From an uncultured beta proteobacterium (GTDB lineage Bacteria; Pseudomonadota; Gammaproteobacteria; Burkholderiales; Burkholderiaceae): DNA of 45,572 nt. This document shows positions 1 to 12,775 of the stretch, piece after piece. The stretch lies in assembly GCA_903871735.1 (NCBI GenBank), contig CAIQHU010000007.1, positions 1-45,572 on the forward strand, written 5' to 3'. Under the pieces are notes generated by a model. It made no database searches. It was given only the letters and a program-made list of their open reading frames with translations, and had not been told where the DNA came from. The first letter of the stretch is position 1. Each line of letters starts with the position of its first letter. The position numbers and the translations under genes are program-made.

Positions 1-114
1 ATAACTTATATAAAATACTTCATGAAGATTTTTGATTCCTCGACTAAGCCTTTGTATTTTGCATATATTAGTAAACTGTGTATAACTTTTGACAATTTAC
101 AATCAACTTAAGCT
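1..114. other. Non-coding stretch after hemE, at the window edge
   Basis: No coding sequence is supported here. It holds a perfect 10-nt palindrome CTTCATGAAG (18-27) and one match to the DnaA-box consensus TTATNCACA on the minus strand (TGTGTATAA, 77-85). I see no stem followed by a T-run that would end the hemE transcript. The neighbouring gene to the left lies outside the window. Confidence 0.4.
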
Positions 115-1254
115 TTAAACGTTTTGTGTTCGCAGTTTTTTGGACTCAGTTTGAATGGTATCTATTAATAAGTGCACCTGTTCTGGTACAGTAAACTGAG
201 AAATTCCATGACCCAAATTAAAAATATGCCCATCTAATGGGCTGATCCCCCCCTTTATTGGGTTTGTTTGCGCAAGCTCACTTAAAATTTCTGCCGCTTT
301 TTGTTGAATGATTTTCTCATTACCCATTAATATTAACGGGTCTAAATTACCCTGAAGCGCAACTGCTTGGTGATTGTCGACCAGCTGTTTCCTTGCCTTA
401 GCCAAAGACATTGTCCAATCCAAACCAATCACATCCGCGCCCGAGTTGGCTATATCCTTCAGCCAAACACCGCCACCCTTAGTAAATAATAACGTGGGAA
501 TCGAGGGATTATAACTTTTGCTAGACTTTAATCGACGAATAACCTCTTTCATTGGATCTAAAGAGAACTCTTGATAGTCGCCACTGGCCAATAAGCCTCC
601 CCAAGTATCAAATAACATAACAGCTTGGGCGCCCGCATCAATTTGCAACTCTAGATATCTTGTGACTGACTGAATATTTATCTCTAAAATCCGACGCATG
701 AGATCTGGTCGTTTGTACAGCATGGTTTTAGTTTCCAAAAACTCTTTTGACCCACTACCCTCTACCATATAGCATGCTAAAGTCCATGGGCTGCCTGAAA
801 AGCCAATTAAAGGTACGCGCTGTTTTCCATTTTGCATTAAATCTTTACGGATTTGGCTAACAGCATCAAAAACATACTTTAGTTGATCCATGTCCGCTTC
901 ATGTAAATCTAATATGCTTTGTTCAGACCTTAATGGGCGCTCGAAGCGGGGACCCTCGCCCTGTTCAAAACTCAAACCTAACCCCATTGCATCTGGAATG
1001 GTCAATATATCTGAGAATAAAATGGCTGCGTCAAGAGGATAACGATCTAATGGTTGTAAGGTAACCTCGGAAGCCAAATTAGGGTTTTTTGCTAATTGCA
1101 AAAAACTGCCCGCTTTTGCACGCGTTTTATTGTACTCAGGTAAATAACGGCCGGCTTGGCGCATTAACCATATAGGCGTGATATCAACTTTTTCTAAAAA
1201 ACATGCTTTTAAAAAGCGATCATTGATTAACTCTGTAGGCTGAGAACCCGGCAT
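115..1254 (-). CDS. hemE: Uroporphyrinogen decarboxylase
   Basis: HemE removes the four acetate carboxyl groups of uroporphyrinogen III to give coproporphyrinogen III in cytoplasmic heme synthesis. The 379-residue product has the family hallmarks: [15 protein letters not shown] at 27-41 with the substrate-binding arginines 32 and 36, FSDIL at 80-84 with the catalytic Asp82, [16 protein letters not shown] at 151-166, and FDTWGG near 215. It is slightly longer than the usual 350-365 residues because of a short N-terminal extension. The ATG at 1254 lies 5 nt after the atpC stop, with only a weak ribosome binding site, so it is probably translated from the end of the long mnmG-to-hemE transcript. 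Identification is secure. Confidence 0.97.
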   Translation of the reverse strand: MPGSQPTELINDRFLKACFLEKVDITPIWLMRQAGRYLPEYNKTRAKAGSFLQLAKNPNLASEVTLQPLDRYPLDAAILFSDILTIPDAMGLGLSFEQGEGPRFERPLRSEQSILDLHEADMDQLKYVFDAVSQIRKDLMQNGKQRVPLIGFSGSPWTLACYMVEGSGSKEFLETKTMLYKRPDLMRRILEINIQSVTRYLELQIDAGAQAVMLFDTWGGLLASGDYQEFSLDPMKEVIRRLKSSKSYNPSIPTLLFTKGGGVWLKDIANSGADVIGLDWTMSLAKARKQLVDNHQAVALQGNLDPLILMGNEKIIQQKAAEILSELAQTNPIKGGISPLDGHIFNLGHGISQFTVPEQVHLLIDTIQTESKKLRTQNV

Positions 1255-1259
1255 AAATA

Positions 1260-1676
1260 TTATCTTTTGCGCCGCAATCTAGCGATTGTCGCTAATTCAG
1301 CTGCAGCAATAGCAAATTCAGATTGGGCTCTTGCAAAATCAATATCGGAGGTGCGATTTGACATAGTTTCTTGCGCACGACGTTTTGCTTCTATTGCTTT
1401 AGCCTCATCCAAATCTTTGCCACGAATAGCCGTATCTGCCAAAACGGTTACACACTTGGGCTGTATCTCTAAAATACCGCCAGCCACAAAAACAAACTCC
1501 TCGCCACCATCCTCAGTTTCAATTCTTACCGCGCCAGCCTGAATCCGAGTAATCAGCGGAGTATGCCCTGGCAAAACCCCTAACTCTCCAGCCTCGCCCG
1601 GCAAAGAAACAAATTTTGCTTTACCAGAAAAAATGGCTTTCTCAGCGCTTACTACATCAACATGAATTGTAGACAT
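1260..1676 (-). CDS. atpC: ATP synthase F1 epsilon subunit
   Basis: Epsilon is part of the central stalk of F1 and acts as a rotation brake that limits wasteful ATP hydrolysis. The 138-residue product has the N-terminal beta-sandwich with [19 protein letters not shown] (25-43) and a C-terminal helical pair rich in Ala, Glu and Arg (about 88-138). It lies 30 nt after atpD and is the last subunit gene of the operon, the usual place. Length and motifs match the family. Confidence 0.97.
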   Translation of the reverse strand: MSTIHVDVVSAEKAIFSGKAKFVSLPGEAGELGVLPGHTPLITRIQAGAVRIETEDGGEEFVFVAGGILEIQPKCVTVLADTAIRGKDLDEAKAIEAKRRAQETMSNRTSDIDFARAQSEFAIAAAELATIARLRRKR

Positions 1677-1706
1677 TGTTTTTGAGACCCTATTAATTAA
1701 CCACTT

Positions 1707-3137
<1,431 letters not shown>

Positions 3138-3158
3138 TCAATTTATGTAGTTTCTTCA

Positions 3159-4034
3159 TTAAACCGCGGCTGCACCACTAACAATTTCTGATAATTCTTT
3201 AGTAATCGCTGCTTGACGAGTTTTGTTATAAACAAGCTGTAACTCTCCAATAACATTCTTCGCATTATCAGAGGCGGCTTTCATGGCAACCATGCGAGCT
3301 GATTGCTCAGATGCCATGTTTTCTGCAACCGATTGATAAACTAACGCCTCTATATATCTTTTTAATAGCTCGTCGATGACAGTTTGCGCGTCCGGCTCGT
3401 AGATGTAATCCCAACCCGAATCACTTCGCTCTAAACCGCTTTCCTTGGGAAGTTTCGCGGGTAAAGGCAAAAGCTTTTCAATAATCGGCTCTTGACGCAT
3501 TGTATTAATGAAGCGGTTATATGCGATATAAACCTCATCAATTTCACCGTTAGTAAAAGCGTCTAATTGCACTTTAATCTCGCCAACCAAATCGTCAAAT
3601 CGAGGGTTGTCGCCGATATGTGTCACGTGCGATACGAGTTTTGCCTTGATGCGATTCAAAAACTGCAAACCTTTAGTTCCGATTGCAGTACAACTAATAC
3701 CCAAGCCTTGCTCTGTCCAGTCTTTCATTAAACTCGTGAGCATGCGAAGAATGTTTGTATTTAAACCGCCACACAGACCCTTGTCCGTGGTAATTAGAAT
3801 AACACCAACATTTTTCACCTCGCGCTCAACAATAAAAGCTGGTCGATACTCCGGATTGGCGTGTCGCAAATTTGCGGAAATTGTCCGAACCTTCTCTGTA
3901 AATGGTCTAGCAGCGCGCATCCGTTCTTGCGCACGGCGCATTTTAGATGCAGCGACCATTTCCATCGCTTTGGTAATCTTTCGCGTATTTTGTACGCTTT
4001 TGATTTTGTTTCGAATTTCTTTTGTTCCAGCCAT
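3159..4034 (-). CDS. atpG: ATP synthase F1 gamma subunit
   Basis: Gamma is the rotating shaft that couples proton flow to catalysis in the alpha3-beta3 ring. The 291-residue product starts with the family N-terminus ([20 protein letters not shown]), has [11 protein letters not shown] near 82-92, and ends with the C-terminal coiled-coil helix ending in [15 protein letters not shown]. These two terminal helices form the shaft. The gene lies 26 nt after atpA. Confidence 0.97.
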   Translation of the reverse strand: MAGTKEIRNKIKSVQNTRKITKAMEMVAASKMRRAQERMRAARPFTEKVRTISANLRHANPEYRPAFIVEREVKNVGVILITTDKGLCGGLNTNILRMLTSLMKDWTEQGLGISCTAIGTKGLQFLNRIKAKLVSHVTHIGDNPRFDDLVGEIKVQLDAFTNGEIDEVYIAYNRFINTMRQEPIIEKLLPLPAKLPKESGLERSDSGWDYIYEPDAQTVIDELLKRYIEALVYQSVAENMASEQSARMVAMKAASDNAKNVIGELQLVYNKTRQAAITKELSEIVSGAAAV

Positions 4035-4060
4035 CTAGGCTTCTCCTTGCTGCTTATTAG

Positions 4061-5602
4061 TTAGAAAGAAGCAGAACGTTTGTAATCCTCAACAGCCGCT
4101 TTTAATGCCGCTTCGTCGTCTTTAGTCAGATCTTTGGTGTCTTCAATTCGGCCAATTAATTCTGCGTATTTAGATTTCAAATGATCCAACATACCCTTTT
4201 CAAATGGCAATATATTTTTTACTTCAATATCATCTAAAAAGCCATTATTTACAGCATATAAAGAGGCGGATAACTGCCAAACTTGTTGCGGATTATATTG
4301 TTGTTGCTTTAACAGCTCGGTAACCCTTCGTCCACGCTCGAGCTGTTTTCTGGTAGCATCGTCTAGGTCTGAAGCAAACTGGGCAAACGCTGCTAATTCG
4401 CGGTACTGTGCTAAATCCGTCCTGATACCACCAGACATCTTTTTGATAACCTTGGTTTGAGCGGCACCACCAACTCGTGAAACCGAAATACCCGCATTAA
4501 TAGCAGGCCTTATACCTGCATTGAATAAGTCGGTTTCTAAAAAGATCTGTCCATCCGTAATCGATATAACATTCGTTGGTACGAATGCAGAAACGTCTCC
4601 GGCTTGTGTCTCAATTACGGGCAATGCCGTCAAGGAGCCAGTTTTCCCTTTGACTGCACCGTTCGTAAATTTTTCGACATAATCCGCATTGACCCGAGCA
4701 GCACGCTCTAGTAGTCTTGAGTGCAAATAAAACACATCTCCTGGGTAGGCTTCTCGTCCTGGAGGTCTACGTAATAAAAGAGATACCTGCCGATAGGCAA
4801 TAGCTTGTTTTGTTAAATCATCATAAACAATTAAAGCATCCTCGCCCCGGTCACGGAAATACTCACCCATCGTACAACCAGAATAAGCAGATAAATACTG
4901 CATAGCCGCTGACTCTGACGCTGAAGCAGCAACAACCACGGTATAAGCCATTGCGCCCTGCTCTTCTAACTTACGCACAACGTTACTAATGGTCGAGGCT
5001 TTTTGTCCAATCGCTACGTAAACGCAATAAACACCCTTACCTTTTTGATTAATAATGGCATCTACTGCGACGGCTGTTTTACCTGTTTGACGATCACCGA
5101 TAATTAACTCTCGTTGCCCTCTACCAATTGGCACCATCGCATCAATCGCTTTAAGTCCAGTCTGCAAAGGCTGACTAACGGATTGTCTTGCAATTACTCC
5201 AGGAGCAACTTTTTCAATAATGTCTGACTCTTTTGCATTGACAGGCCCTTTGCCATCGATGGGCTGGCCTAATGCATTTACTACTCGCCCCAACAACTCT
5301 GGGCCAACGGGTACTTCTAAAATTCGTCCGGTACATTTAACAGGATCACCTTCAGAAATATGCTCATACTCCCCTAAAACAACCGCACCAACAGAATCTC
5401 TTTCGAGATTTAACGCCAACCCAAAGGTGTTGTTGGGAAACTCTAACATTTCACCCTGCATTACTCCCGAAAGGCCATGAATTCGGCAAATTCCATCAGT
5501 TACGGAAATAACAGTACCCTGATTTCGTACCTCGGTGTCAACGCCGACACCACTAATTCTACTTTTGATCAGCTCACTGATCTCAGATGGGTTAAGTTGC
5601 AT
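4061..5602 (-). CDS. atpA: ATP synthase F1 alpha subunit
   Basis: Alpha forms the non-catalytic sites of F1 and supplies the arginine finger to beta. The 513-residue product matches E. coli AtpA in length. It has the P-loop GDRQTGKT at 169-176 and the [13 protein letters not shown] segment that carries the conserved arginine. The start ATG at 5602 has a good ribosome binding site (TAGGAG, about 6 nt upstream). It lies 41 nt after atpH. Confidence 0.98.
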   Translation of the reverse strand: MQLNPSEISELIKSRISGVGVDTEVRNQGTVISVTDGICRIHGLSGVMQGEMLEFPNNTFGLALNLERDSVGAVVLGEYEHISEGDPVKCTGRILEVPVGPELLGRVVNALGQPIDGKGPVNAKESDIIEKVAPGVIARQSVSQPLQTGLKAIDAMVPIGRGQRELIIGDRQTGKTAVAVDAIINQKGKGVYCVYVAIGQKASTISNVVRKLEEQGAMAYTVVVAASASESAAMQYLSAYSGCTMGEYFRDRGEDALIVYDDLTKQAIAYRQVSLLLRRPPGREAYPGDVFYLHSRLLERAARVNADYVEKFTNGAVKGKTGSLTALPVIETQAGDVSAFVPTNVISITDGQIFLETDLFNAGIRPAINAGISVSRVGGAAQTKVIKKMSGGIRTDLAQYRELAAFAQFASDLDDATRKQLERGRRVTELLKQQQYNPQQVWQLSASLYAVNNGFLDDIEVKNILPFEKGMLDHLKSKYAELIGRIEDTKDLTKDDEAALKAAVEDYKRSASF

Positions 5603-5643
5603 GTATAACTCCTAAGTTCTTTGAATTTCGTTAATACGCATAT

Positions 5644-6180
5644 TTATACTGACAATGCAGCTTGCATTGCCTCAAGCCTTGACTTCACAGAGGAGTCTAA
5701 AACCTCATCACCAACCTGTACTCTTACACCACCAATGAGTTGTGGATCGACCGTAACCGTAGGACGCAGTGCTTTACCACCAAAACGTTTTGTAAGCGCC
5801 GCTAGCAAAGTGCTTATTTCTGTTTCAGACATCGGAAAAGCACTAATAATACTAACCTCCGCAGCACCTTGTTTCGCATTTTTTAACTGTTCAAACTGAC
5901 TAGCGATTTCTTTTAATGCGGCAATGCGATGGTTTGAGGTAATCAGCTTGACTAATTGCTCCAATGGCTCTGATGCCTTAGAGGATAAGCCAGACAACAG
6001 GATCCCACTCAACTGCTCTTGCGATACTTGCGGGTTGTTTGCGAGCGTCGAAAGTTCTGGGTGGCTTGCCATATTTGCTAATTCAGAGAGTTGCAAAGCC
6101 CAAGTTCCCAATTCCGCATCGGATGCCAAACTTACCAAAGCCTCAGCATAAGGTCTTGCAATCGTTGCTAATTCCGTCAT
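5644..6180 (-). CDS. atpH: ATP synthase F1 delta subunit
   Basis: Delta (OSCP-like) joins the peripheral stalk to the top of F1. The 178-residue product starts with TIARPYAEALVSLA, the typical N-terminal helix of the family, and ends with the conserved block VTVDPQLIGGVRVQVGDEVL followed by SVKSRLEAMQ. It begins 1 nt after the atpF stop, which points to coupled translation of the two stator subunits. Confidence 0.96.
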   Translation of the reverse strand: MTELATIARPYAEALVSLASDAELGTWALQLSELANMASHPELSTLANNPQVSQEQLSGILLSGLSSKASEPLEQLVKLITSNHRIAALKEIASQFEQLKNAKQGAAEVSIISAFPMSETEISTLLAALTKRFGGKALRPTVTVDPQLIGGVRVQVGDEVLDSSVKSRLEAMQAALSV

Positions 6181-6181
6181 A

Positions 6182-6652
6182 TTACAGCTCAGCTTTCAAC
6201 TGATCTAACAAAGCAGCATGCGCTTTGGGATCAACTTCACGACGCAATATTTGCTCTGCTCCTTTGACCGCTAAAACTGCCACTTCATTGCGCAAGACGT
6301 CTCGAGCACGAATAACCTGCTGTTCGGCTTCAGATTTGGCTTGAGCAATAATGCGTGCGGCCTCTGTTTGTGCGTTTTGCTTTATTTCCTCAGCACTTTG
6401 CTGGGCACGCTTCTCGGCCTCAGCGATACGCTGGGTTCCTTCACTCTTAGCCTCCGCAAGAGCTTGATCTGCACGCTTGGTAGCAAGGTCTAAATCAACC
6501 TTACCCTTCTCAGCGGCAGCTAGTCCTTCTGCAACTTTAGCTGCTCTTTCATCCAAGGCTTTAATTAGTGGCGGCCATACAAATTTGGCCACAACCCACC
6601 AGAGGATAAAAAATACAACCATTTGCGCGAATAAGGTCGCGTTCAGATTCAC
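6182..6652 (-). CDS. atpF: ATP synthase F0 b subunit
   Basis: Subunit b forms the peripheral stalk dimer that holds F1 still against rotation. The 156-residue product has one N-terminal membrane helix (about 7-27, with the conserved [11 protein letters not shown] just after it) and then a long charged Ala/Glu/Lys-rich helix to the C-terminus. Length equals that of E. coli AtpF (156). It lies 56 nt after atpE. Confidence 0.96.
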   Translation of the reverse strand: MNLNATLFAQMVVFFILWWVVAKFVWPPLIKALDERAAKVAEGLAAAEKGKVDLDLATKRADQALAEAKSEGTQRIAEAEKRAQQSAEEIKQNAQTEAARIIAQAKSEAEQQVIRARDVLRNEVAVLAVKGAEQILRREVDPKAHAALLDQLKAEL

Positions 6653-6708
6653 GGCTTTTCCTTTCGGTTTTGTTGACTAAACCACTCGTGAGTGGCCATG
6701 CCTAAAAC

Positions 6709-6987
<279 letters not shown>

Positions 6988-7013
6988 CTAGTGTTTAAAA
7001 AAGTTAAAAAAAA

Positions 7014-7874
<861 letters not shown>

Positions 7875-7928
7875 CTATTATTTCCTTCTTGCCATCAATC
7901 AAACAATATTTTTCTAGATAATACTAGT

Positions 7929-8417
7929 TTAGTTCTTCCTTTTCAACCCAATTATCCAATAACTTTGCAAAGTTATTATGTACATTGCTAAAAAAGGAAG
8001 CCATTCTAAGTCGTCATACATCACCACCACAAGCACTATGAGTATTAGCGTGATCGAAATCTTTATTACTTCAGCCATTATTAGTCTTCCAACAAATTGG
8101 CTCGCATTATTTTTGCTGTTGCGGGGATAAATCCCCAAATGCATGATGAATGCAATTGTGGGCAATATTCCTACCAAGCCACCGCATAATACCGATATAA
8201 CTAAGCCATTATTTGTTTTAATAAAACTCCAGATAACTGCAATTATTGTAAACCAAAACGTCGTTATAACTTGTAGCTTTACTATTTCCCATGGGCTTTT
8301 TACCTGCTGGCGTAAACTGTGAGGAGTAAATATTTGCTCCGCACGTGCTTGATCTAACGGAATAAATTCTTTGTCAAATAATTCATCTTGGTCATCATGA
8401 CTTGAGAACTTGTCCAT
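7929..8417 (-). CDS. atpI: ATP synthase accessory protein AtpI
   Basis: AtpI is a small membrane protein that assists c-ring assembly in some bacteria and is not part of the final enzyme. The 162-residue product has a hydrophilic N-terminal part (about 1-45) and four membrane helices in the rest, as in the AtpI family of Proteobacteria. Similarity is weak, as usual for this protein, so position first in the atp operon is the main support. I chose ATG 8417, 13 nt after the parB stop. An alternative TTG at 8441 would add eight residues and overlap parB, but it has no ribosome binding site. Confidence 0.85.
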   Translation of the reverse strand: MDKFSSHDDQDELFDKEFIPLDQARAEQIFTPHSLRQQVKSPWEIVKLQVITTFWFTIIAVIWSFIKTNNGLVISVLCGGLVGILPTIAFIMHLGIYPRNSKNNASQFVGRLIMAEVIKISITLILIVLVVVMYDDLEWLPFLAMYIITLQSYWIIGLKRKN

Positions 8418-8430
8418 CCAAATATTCGCT

Positions 8431-9324
8431 CTACTGCGCAATGCCCAGCTTAATTAACAGGGCTTGTAGCTCATCAATTTGAGTAAATTTTATTTTTATT
8501 TCTCCACCCTTTGCCTTGGGCTTTATTTCAACGTCCAAACCAATCAAATCTGCCATTCTTACTTGTAACCCGAGTAAGTCCGGATCCTTATTTACGCTAT
8601 TTTTTGCTAGCGTACGATGGCTGTTTTGTCCTAAAGCACTCTTTTTGTTGTTATTTACGATACTGTTTGCTAACCTTTCTGTCTCTCTCACGGAGAGACC
8701 TTGCGCTACAACACGCTGAGCCAGTCCAATCTGAAGAGCTGTGGGGATAACCAGAAGTGCGCGCGCATGTCCCATATCAAGGTTTCCTGCCATTAACATA
8801 GCCTGAACGCCCTTACCCAACTGCAATAGTCTTAATAAATTTGTTACTGCACTGCGCGACTTTCCAACCGCTTGCGCAGCGTTTTCATGCGTGTAATTAA
8901 ACTCTGAAATTAGCCGAGCTAACCCCTGCGCTTCTTCTAAGGCATTTAAATCTTCACGCTGCATATTTTCAATCAAAGCCATTGCTGCTGCAGCTTGATC
9001 ATCCACATTTTTTACGAGCACAGGGACGATCTCTAAACCTGCCATCTTGGCAGCCCGAAAACGTCGCTCACCAGCAATAATCTCGTATTTTCCATCGCCA
9101 ATTGCACGCACTAATAGTGGCTGCATGACGCCTTGGCTTTTAATGCTTTGCGCCAAGTCCTCTAGTCCAGACTCCTGCATCAAGCTTCTTGGCTGATATT
9201 TACCTCGCTGTAATTGTTCAAGCTTTAGCTCACTGATGAGAGGTTCCTGATTGGACGAATTTAAATCCATAGACTCCCCCAATAAAACCTCCAACCCCCT
9301 ACCTAAGCCCTTTTTTTTCATCAT
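8431..9324 (-). CDS. parB: Chromosome partition protein ParB
   Basis: ParB binds parS sites and spreads on DNA as a CTP-dependent clamp, guiding origin segregation with ParA. The 297-residue product has the typical start KKKGLGRGLEVLL, the CTP-binding box with GERRFRAA (85-92) and ENMQREDLN (119-127), a helix-turn-helix at about 144-168 that reads parS, and a C-terminal dimer domain after a Ser/Asn-rich linker. It lies 6 nt after parA. Two target sites are visible 2-4 kb upstream, at 11280-11295 and 12750-12765. Confidence 0.97.
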   Translation of the reverse strand: MMKKKGLGRGLEVLLGESMDLNSSNQEPLISELKLEQLQRGKYQPRSLMQESGLEDLAQSIKSQGVMQPLLVRAIGDGKYEIIAGERRFRAAKMAGLEIVPVLVKNVDDQAAAAMALIENMQREDLNALEEAQGLARLISEFNYTHENAAQAVGKSRSAVTNLLRLLQLGKGVQAMLMAGNLDMGHARALLVIPTALQIGLAQRVVAQGLSVRETERLANSIVNNNKKSALGQNSHRTLAKNSVNKDPDLLGLQVRMADLIGLDVEIKPKAKGGEIKIKFTQIDELQALLIKLGIAQ

Positions 9325-9330
9325 ATTTCT

Positions 9331-10101
9331 TTATAAAGTTTGAATTCGTTGGATCATTTCTGCACCAAAATCAATATAAGCTTTGGCACCCCGAGATGAT
9401 TTGTCATAAATGACGCCCGGCATTCCATAAGAAGGCGCCTCTGCAAGGCGTACATTTCTAGGAATAATTGTCTTAAAAACCTTGTCACCAAAGTGGCTAA
9501 TTAGCTGCTCCGAAACTTGTTGCTGTAAAGCTGTACGTGCATCGAACATGACCCGTAACAGCCCGATAATCTTTAGATCCTGGTTTAAGTTTGCATGAAC
9601 TTGTTTGATCGTATTTACAAGGTCAGACAACCCCTCCAAAGCAAAATACTCACACTGCATAGGTACAATCACTCCATTTGCAGCACACAGTCCATTGAGC
9701 GTTAATAATGACAGCGCCGGTGGACAATCAATGAGGATAAAGTCATAATCCATCCTAATTTGATTGAGCGCTAACCGTAATATTGACTCACGATTATCAA
9801 AGTCGACCAGCTCTATTTCCGCACCCGCCAAATGCCGATTGGCAGGAATCATATCATAACCACCTGATTCTGAACGGCATTTTGTTTCAATAATTTCCCG
9901 ATGACCAATTAAAACTTGATAGATTGAATATTCTAATTGGCTCTTATCAATGCCAGACCCCATTGTCGCATTACCCTGAGGATCTAGATCTACCAATAAA
10001 ACACGCTGTCCCAAATTTGCTAAGCCGGCCGCCAAATTAATCGCTGTAGTAGTTTTACCAACTCCACCCTTTTGATTTGCAATACAAAAAATTTTTGCCA
10101 T
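9331..10101 (-). CDS. parA: Chromosome partition ATPase ParA (Soj type)
   Basis: ParA is the DNA-binding ATPase that moves ParB-parS complexes apart. The 256-residue product has the deviant Walker A motif KGGVGKTT at 11-18 with the signature lysine at 11, the LLVDLDPQGN motif near 36-44 and the DFILIDCPP block near 120. It is the short chromosomal type without an N-terminal DNA-binding domain. It lies between rsmG and parB, the usual order in Burkholderiales. Confidence 0.97.
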   Translation of the reverse strand: MAKIFCIANQKGGVGKTTTAINLAAGLANLGQRVLLVDLDPQGNATMGSGIDKSQLEYSIYQVLIGHREIIETKCRSESGGYDMIPANRHLAGAEIELVDFDNRESILRLALNQIRMDYDFILIDCPPALSLLTLNGLCAANGVIVPMQCEYFALEGLSDLVNTIKQVHANLNQDLKIIGLLRVMFDARTALQQQVSEQLISHFGDKVFKTIIPRNVRLAEAPSYGMPGVIYDKSSRGAKAYIDFGAEMIQRIQTL

Positions 10102-10122
10102 TTTTAATCCAGTTTTTTAAGC

Positions 10123-10800
10123 TTATCTCACAGCAGCAATTGTTAAAAGGCAACGGTAAGCCTCTAAATCCGGTATTTTTAGTTCCGTATTATCGATTAC
10201 CTCCCAGCCATTCGACAGACTCTTTATTTCCTCAATCACTTTTTGTGACTTCATAGCGAAAACCAGTCCACTCGGTCGCAATAGCGGTCCTGAATAAGCC
10301 ACAAATTTTGTCAGATCAGTAAAAGCTCTTGAAATAGTTGCATCGACTGAGTGTGGTTTTTTTGCACTGTAATCCTCTACTCGTTGCATTTCCACGGTCA
10401 CATTACTTAGTTTTAAACGACCAATAACCTGCTTTAAAAAAGCCGCTTTTTTTCGAATCGACTCCAATAATACAAATTGCACAGTTGGTATCGCAATTGC
10501 TAATAATATACTTGGAAACCCTCCACCAGCTCCCAAATCAGCGATAAGAGGCTCTTTTGGTAAAAGCCCCGAAATAATTGCGTCTTTTAAGGGACGCACT
10601 ACCGAAAAAGAGTCTAACAAGTGGGTTGGCAGAAACAACTCCTCTGATTCGATAGCGCTCAAGTTGTGAACTTGATTCCAACGTAGGAATTCTTTGGTAA
10701 AGTTTAGGGTCTGCAATATCTGGGCCTCGTCTAAGATCAACCCTAATTGACTAAGTCCTTGGCGCAAGCCCACCTCAAACAAAGCTGAATTATTGATCAT
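10123..10800 (-). CDS. rsmG: 16S rRNA (guanine-N7) methyltransferase RsmG
   Basis: RsmG methylates G527 of 16S rRNA using S-adenosylmethionine. The 225-residue product has the SAM-binding motif [14 protein letters not shown] at 85-98 and the early [10 protein letters not shown] block (41-50) typical of the family. Its ATG overlaps the mnmG stop (ATGA), so the two RNA-modification genes are translationally coupled. Formerly called gidB. Confidence 0.96.
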   Translation of the reverse strand: MINNSALFEVGLRQGLSQLGLILDEAQILQTLNFTKEFLRWNQVHNLSAIESEELFLPTHLLDSFSVVRPLKDAIISGLLPKEPLIADLGAGGGFPSILLAIAIPTVQFVLLESIRKKAAFLKQVIGRLKLSNVTVEMQRVEDYSAKKPHSVDATISRAFTDLTKFVAYSGPLLRPSGLVFAMKSQKVIEEIKSLSNGWEVIDNTELKIPDLEAYRCLLTIAAVR

Positions 10801-12713
10801 AAAGACGGGCTTTTGCGCCCCACACCGCGCTTTAAGTGGACCAATAATAAGGATATAGCGGCAGGGGTAACTCCCGACACCCGTGATGCCTGACCTAGTG
10901 TTTTAGGCCGAAAAGCGCTCAGTTTTTGTTCAACCTCATTCGATAAGCCGGTTACTTGCTGATAATCAATTTCATCCGGAAGATCCAAATTTTCATAATA
11001 AGCATGTCTTTCAATTTCAATCGCTTGACGATTAATATAGCCCTGATACTTGATACGGATTTCCACTTGCTCATTAATTTGGTCTTGTATAAATGGCTCT
11101 ACCTCGTCCTGACTTTTCCACCGACCATCCAGCGCCTGCATCAAACCATCGTAACTAATCTCAGGTCGTTTTAATAAGTCTACTAAACTATACTCATGTG
11201 GCAAAACATGACCAAAAACCACTTCGCTCTCTTGCGCAGTAATATTTTTTGGTGATACCCAAATCGTACTTATTCGTGACGTTTCACGTGAAACAGCCTC
11301 CTGCTTTTTGCAAAACATCTCCCATCGTAGATCGCTCACTAAGCCCATTGAACGGCCCAGCTCCGTTAGTCGAACATCTGCATTATCTTCACGTAAACTC
11401 AGGCGATACTCCGCACGGCTTGTAAACATCCGATACGGTTCTTGCACGCCTTTTGTTATCAAGTCATCGACTAAAACACCTATATAGGCTTCACTACGCA
11501 AGGGAAACCATGGGTCTTTAGACTTGGCAGCCAAGCCGGCATTCATGCCGGCCATTAAACCCTGAGCCGCGGCCTCTTCGTAGCCCGTTGTACCGTTTAT
11601 TTGGCCAGCAAAGTACAAACCCGCAATTTGGCGGGAGCTTAAATACGGTGTAAGTGCGCGCGGGTCAAAATAGTCATACTCAATCGCATAACCAGGCCTT
11701 AATATATGCGCATTTTCTAAACCTGCAATACTTTTTACAAGCTCTAGCTGAATATCAAAAGGCAGACTAGTAGAGATCCCATTTGGATAAAACTCATTCG
11801 TTGACAAGCCTTCCGGCTCTAAAAAAATCTGATGGCTTGTTTTTGTCGCAAAACGATGGATTTTGTCCTCAATCGAAGGACAATACCTTGGCCCAACCCC
11901 CTCTATAACGCCCGTATACATTGGTGAGCGATCTAAGCCACCGCGAATAATCTCGTGCGTTAACTCGTTTGTATGTGTGATCCAACAGGGTAGTTGCTTG
12001 GGGTGTTGTTCTGGCCTGCCCAAAAAAGAAAATACCGGCACGGGATCTAAATCTCCAGGCTGTTCTAACATTTTAGAAAAGTCAATCGTCCTTCCGTCTA
12101 TCCTCGGAGGCGTACCTGTTTTCAATCTTCCTTGTGGTAAAGCCAACTCTTTTAATCGAGAAGATAGCCGAACCGCTGCCGGATCGCCAGCCCGCCCTCC
12201 AGAGTGATTATCCAACCCAACATGTATCTTTCCGTCTAAAAATGTGCCGACCGTTAAAACCACCTGGCTTGCTAAAAATCGCACCCCTAGTTGAGTAATC
12301 ACGCCACAAATCCGGTCACCCTGAACAAACAAATCGTCTACCGCTCCTTGAAACAACATCAGATTTTTTTGATTTTCTAAAATGCTACGCATTGCCGCTT
12401 TGTATAAAGCACGATCCGCCTGAGCTCGCGTGGCGCGCACTGCAGGCCCCTTGCTCGAGTTTAAAATTCTAAATTGAATGCCTGCCAAGTCCGTTACTTG
12501 GGCCATTGCCCCACCTAGTGCATCGACCTCCTTCACTAGATGCCCCTTACCAATTCCACCAATAGAGGGATTACAACTCATCGTACCCAAGGTTTCTATA
12601 TTGTGAGTAAGTAACAGGGTTTGACACCCCATGCGAGCACTAGCCAAAGCCGCCTCGCAGCCAGCATGCCCGCCACCAACCACAATCACATCAAATATTT
12701 TTTTATATTCCAT
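10797..12713 (-). CDS. mnmG: tRNA U34 carboxymethylaminomethyl-modification enzyme MnmG
   Basis: With MnmE, MnmG adds the carboxymethylaminomethyl group to C5 of the wobble uridine of certain tRNAs. The 638-residue product has the FAD-binding fold [14 protein letters not shown] (10-23), the conserved [19 protein letters not shown] region, and a C-terminal MnmE- and tRNA-binding domain containing YQGYINRQ. A start-proximal AGGGG ribosome binding site supports ATG 12713. A parS site lies inside the gene (11280-11295), encoding part of AVSRETS, and another lies just before it. MnmE is encoded in the same window at 28898. Confidence 0.97.
   Translation of the reverse strand: MEYKKIFDVIVVGGGHAGCEAALASARMGCQTLLLTHNIETLGTMSCNPSIGGIGKGHLVKEVDALGGAMAQVTDLAGIQFRILNSSKGPAVRATRAQADRALYKAAMRSILENQKNLMLFQGAVDDLFVQGDRICGVITQLGVRFLASQVVLTVGTFLDGKIHVGLDNHSGGRAGDPAAVRLSSRLKELALPQGRLKTGTPPRIDGRTIDFSKMLEQPGDLDPVPVFSFLGRPEQHPKQLPCWITHTNELTHEIIRGGLDRSPMYTGVIEGVGPRYCPSIEDKIHRFATKTSHQIFLEPEGLSTNEFYPNGISTSLPFDIQLELVKSIAGLENAHILRPGYAIEYDYFDPRALTPYLSSRQIAGLYFAGQINGTTGYEEAAAQGLMAGMNAGLAAKSKDPWFPLRSEAYIGVLVDDLITKGVQEPYRMFTSRAEYRLSLREDNADVRLTELGRSMGLVSDLRWEMFCKKQEAVSRETSRISTIWVSPKNITAQESEVVFGHVLPHEYSLVDLLKRPEISYDGLMQALDGRWKSQDEVEPFIQDQINEQVEIRIKYQGYINRQAIEIERHAYYENLDLPDEIDYQQVTGLSNEVEQKLSAFRPKTLGQASRVSGVTPAAISLLLVHLKRGVGRKSPSL
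11280..11295. promoter_or_regulatory. parS site inside mnmG
   Basis: CGTTTCACGTGAAACA matches the chromosomal parS consensus TGTTTCACGTGAAACA at 15 of 16 positions, and the inner 14-nt palindrome is perfect. It lies in mnmG coding sequence, where it encodes Val-Ser-Arg-Glu-Thr on the minus strand. It is about 2 kb from the parB start and about 14.8 kb from the predicted origin, which is where ParB loading sites are expected. Confidence 0.93.
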
Positions 12714-12734
12714 AATTTCACCCCTAGGGGCGAA

Positions 12735-12743
12735 ATGATAGCA
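12735..12743 (-). promoter_or_regulatory. Candidate extended -10 promoter of the mnmG operon
   Basis: On the minus strand this reads TGCTATCAT, an extended -10 element (TGN before TATCAT). Transcription would start near 12728, about 15 nt before the mnmG ATG. No good -35 hexamer lies 17 nt upstream; that place is taken by the parS site at 12750-12765. ParB binding could therefore affect this promoter. This is inferred from sequence only. Confidence 0.4.
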
Positions 12744-12749
12744 TTAAAG

Positions 12750-12765
12750 GGTTTCACGTGAAACA
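12750..12765. promoter_or_regulatory. parS site in the leader region of mnmG
   Basis: GGTTTCACGTGAAACA matches the parS consensus at 15 of 16 positions and contains the full 14-nt palindrome. It lies in the 62-nt gap between the TauE-type permease gene and mnmG, where the -35 part of the candidate mnmG promoter would be. Unlike the copy in mnmG, no protein sequence constrains it. Confidence 0.94.
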
Positions 12766-12775
12766 CTAATACGAA

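Noticed and set aside
77..85. Single DnaA box near the window edge as a second origin or control site
   Set aside because: One isolated match to a degenerate 9-mer is expected by chance in AT-rich DNA.
3622..3630. CACGTG core in atpG as a third parS site
   Set aside because: Flanks match parS poorly on both sides; only the six-base core is shared.
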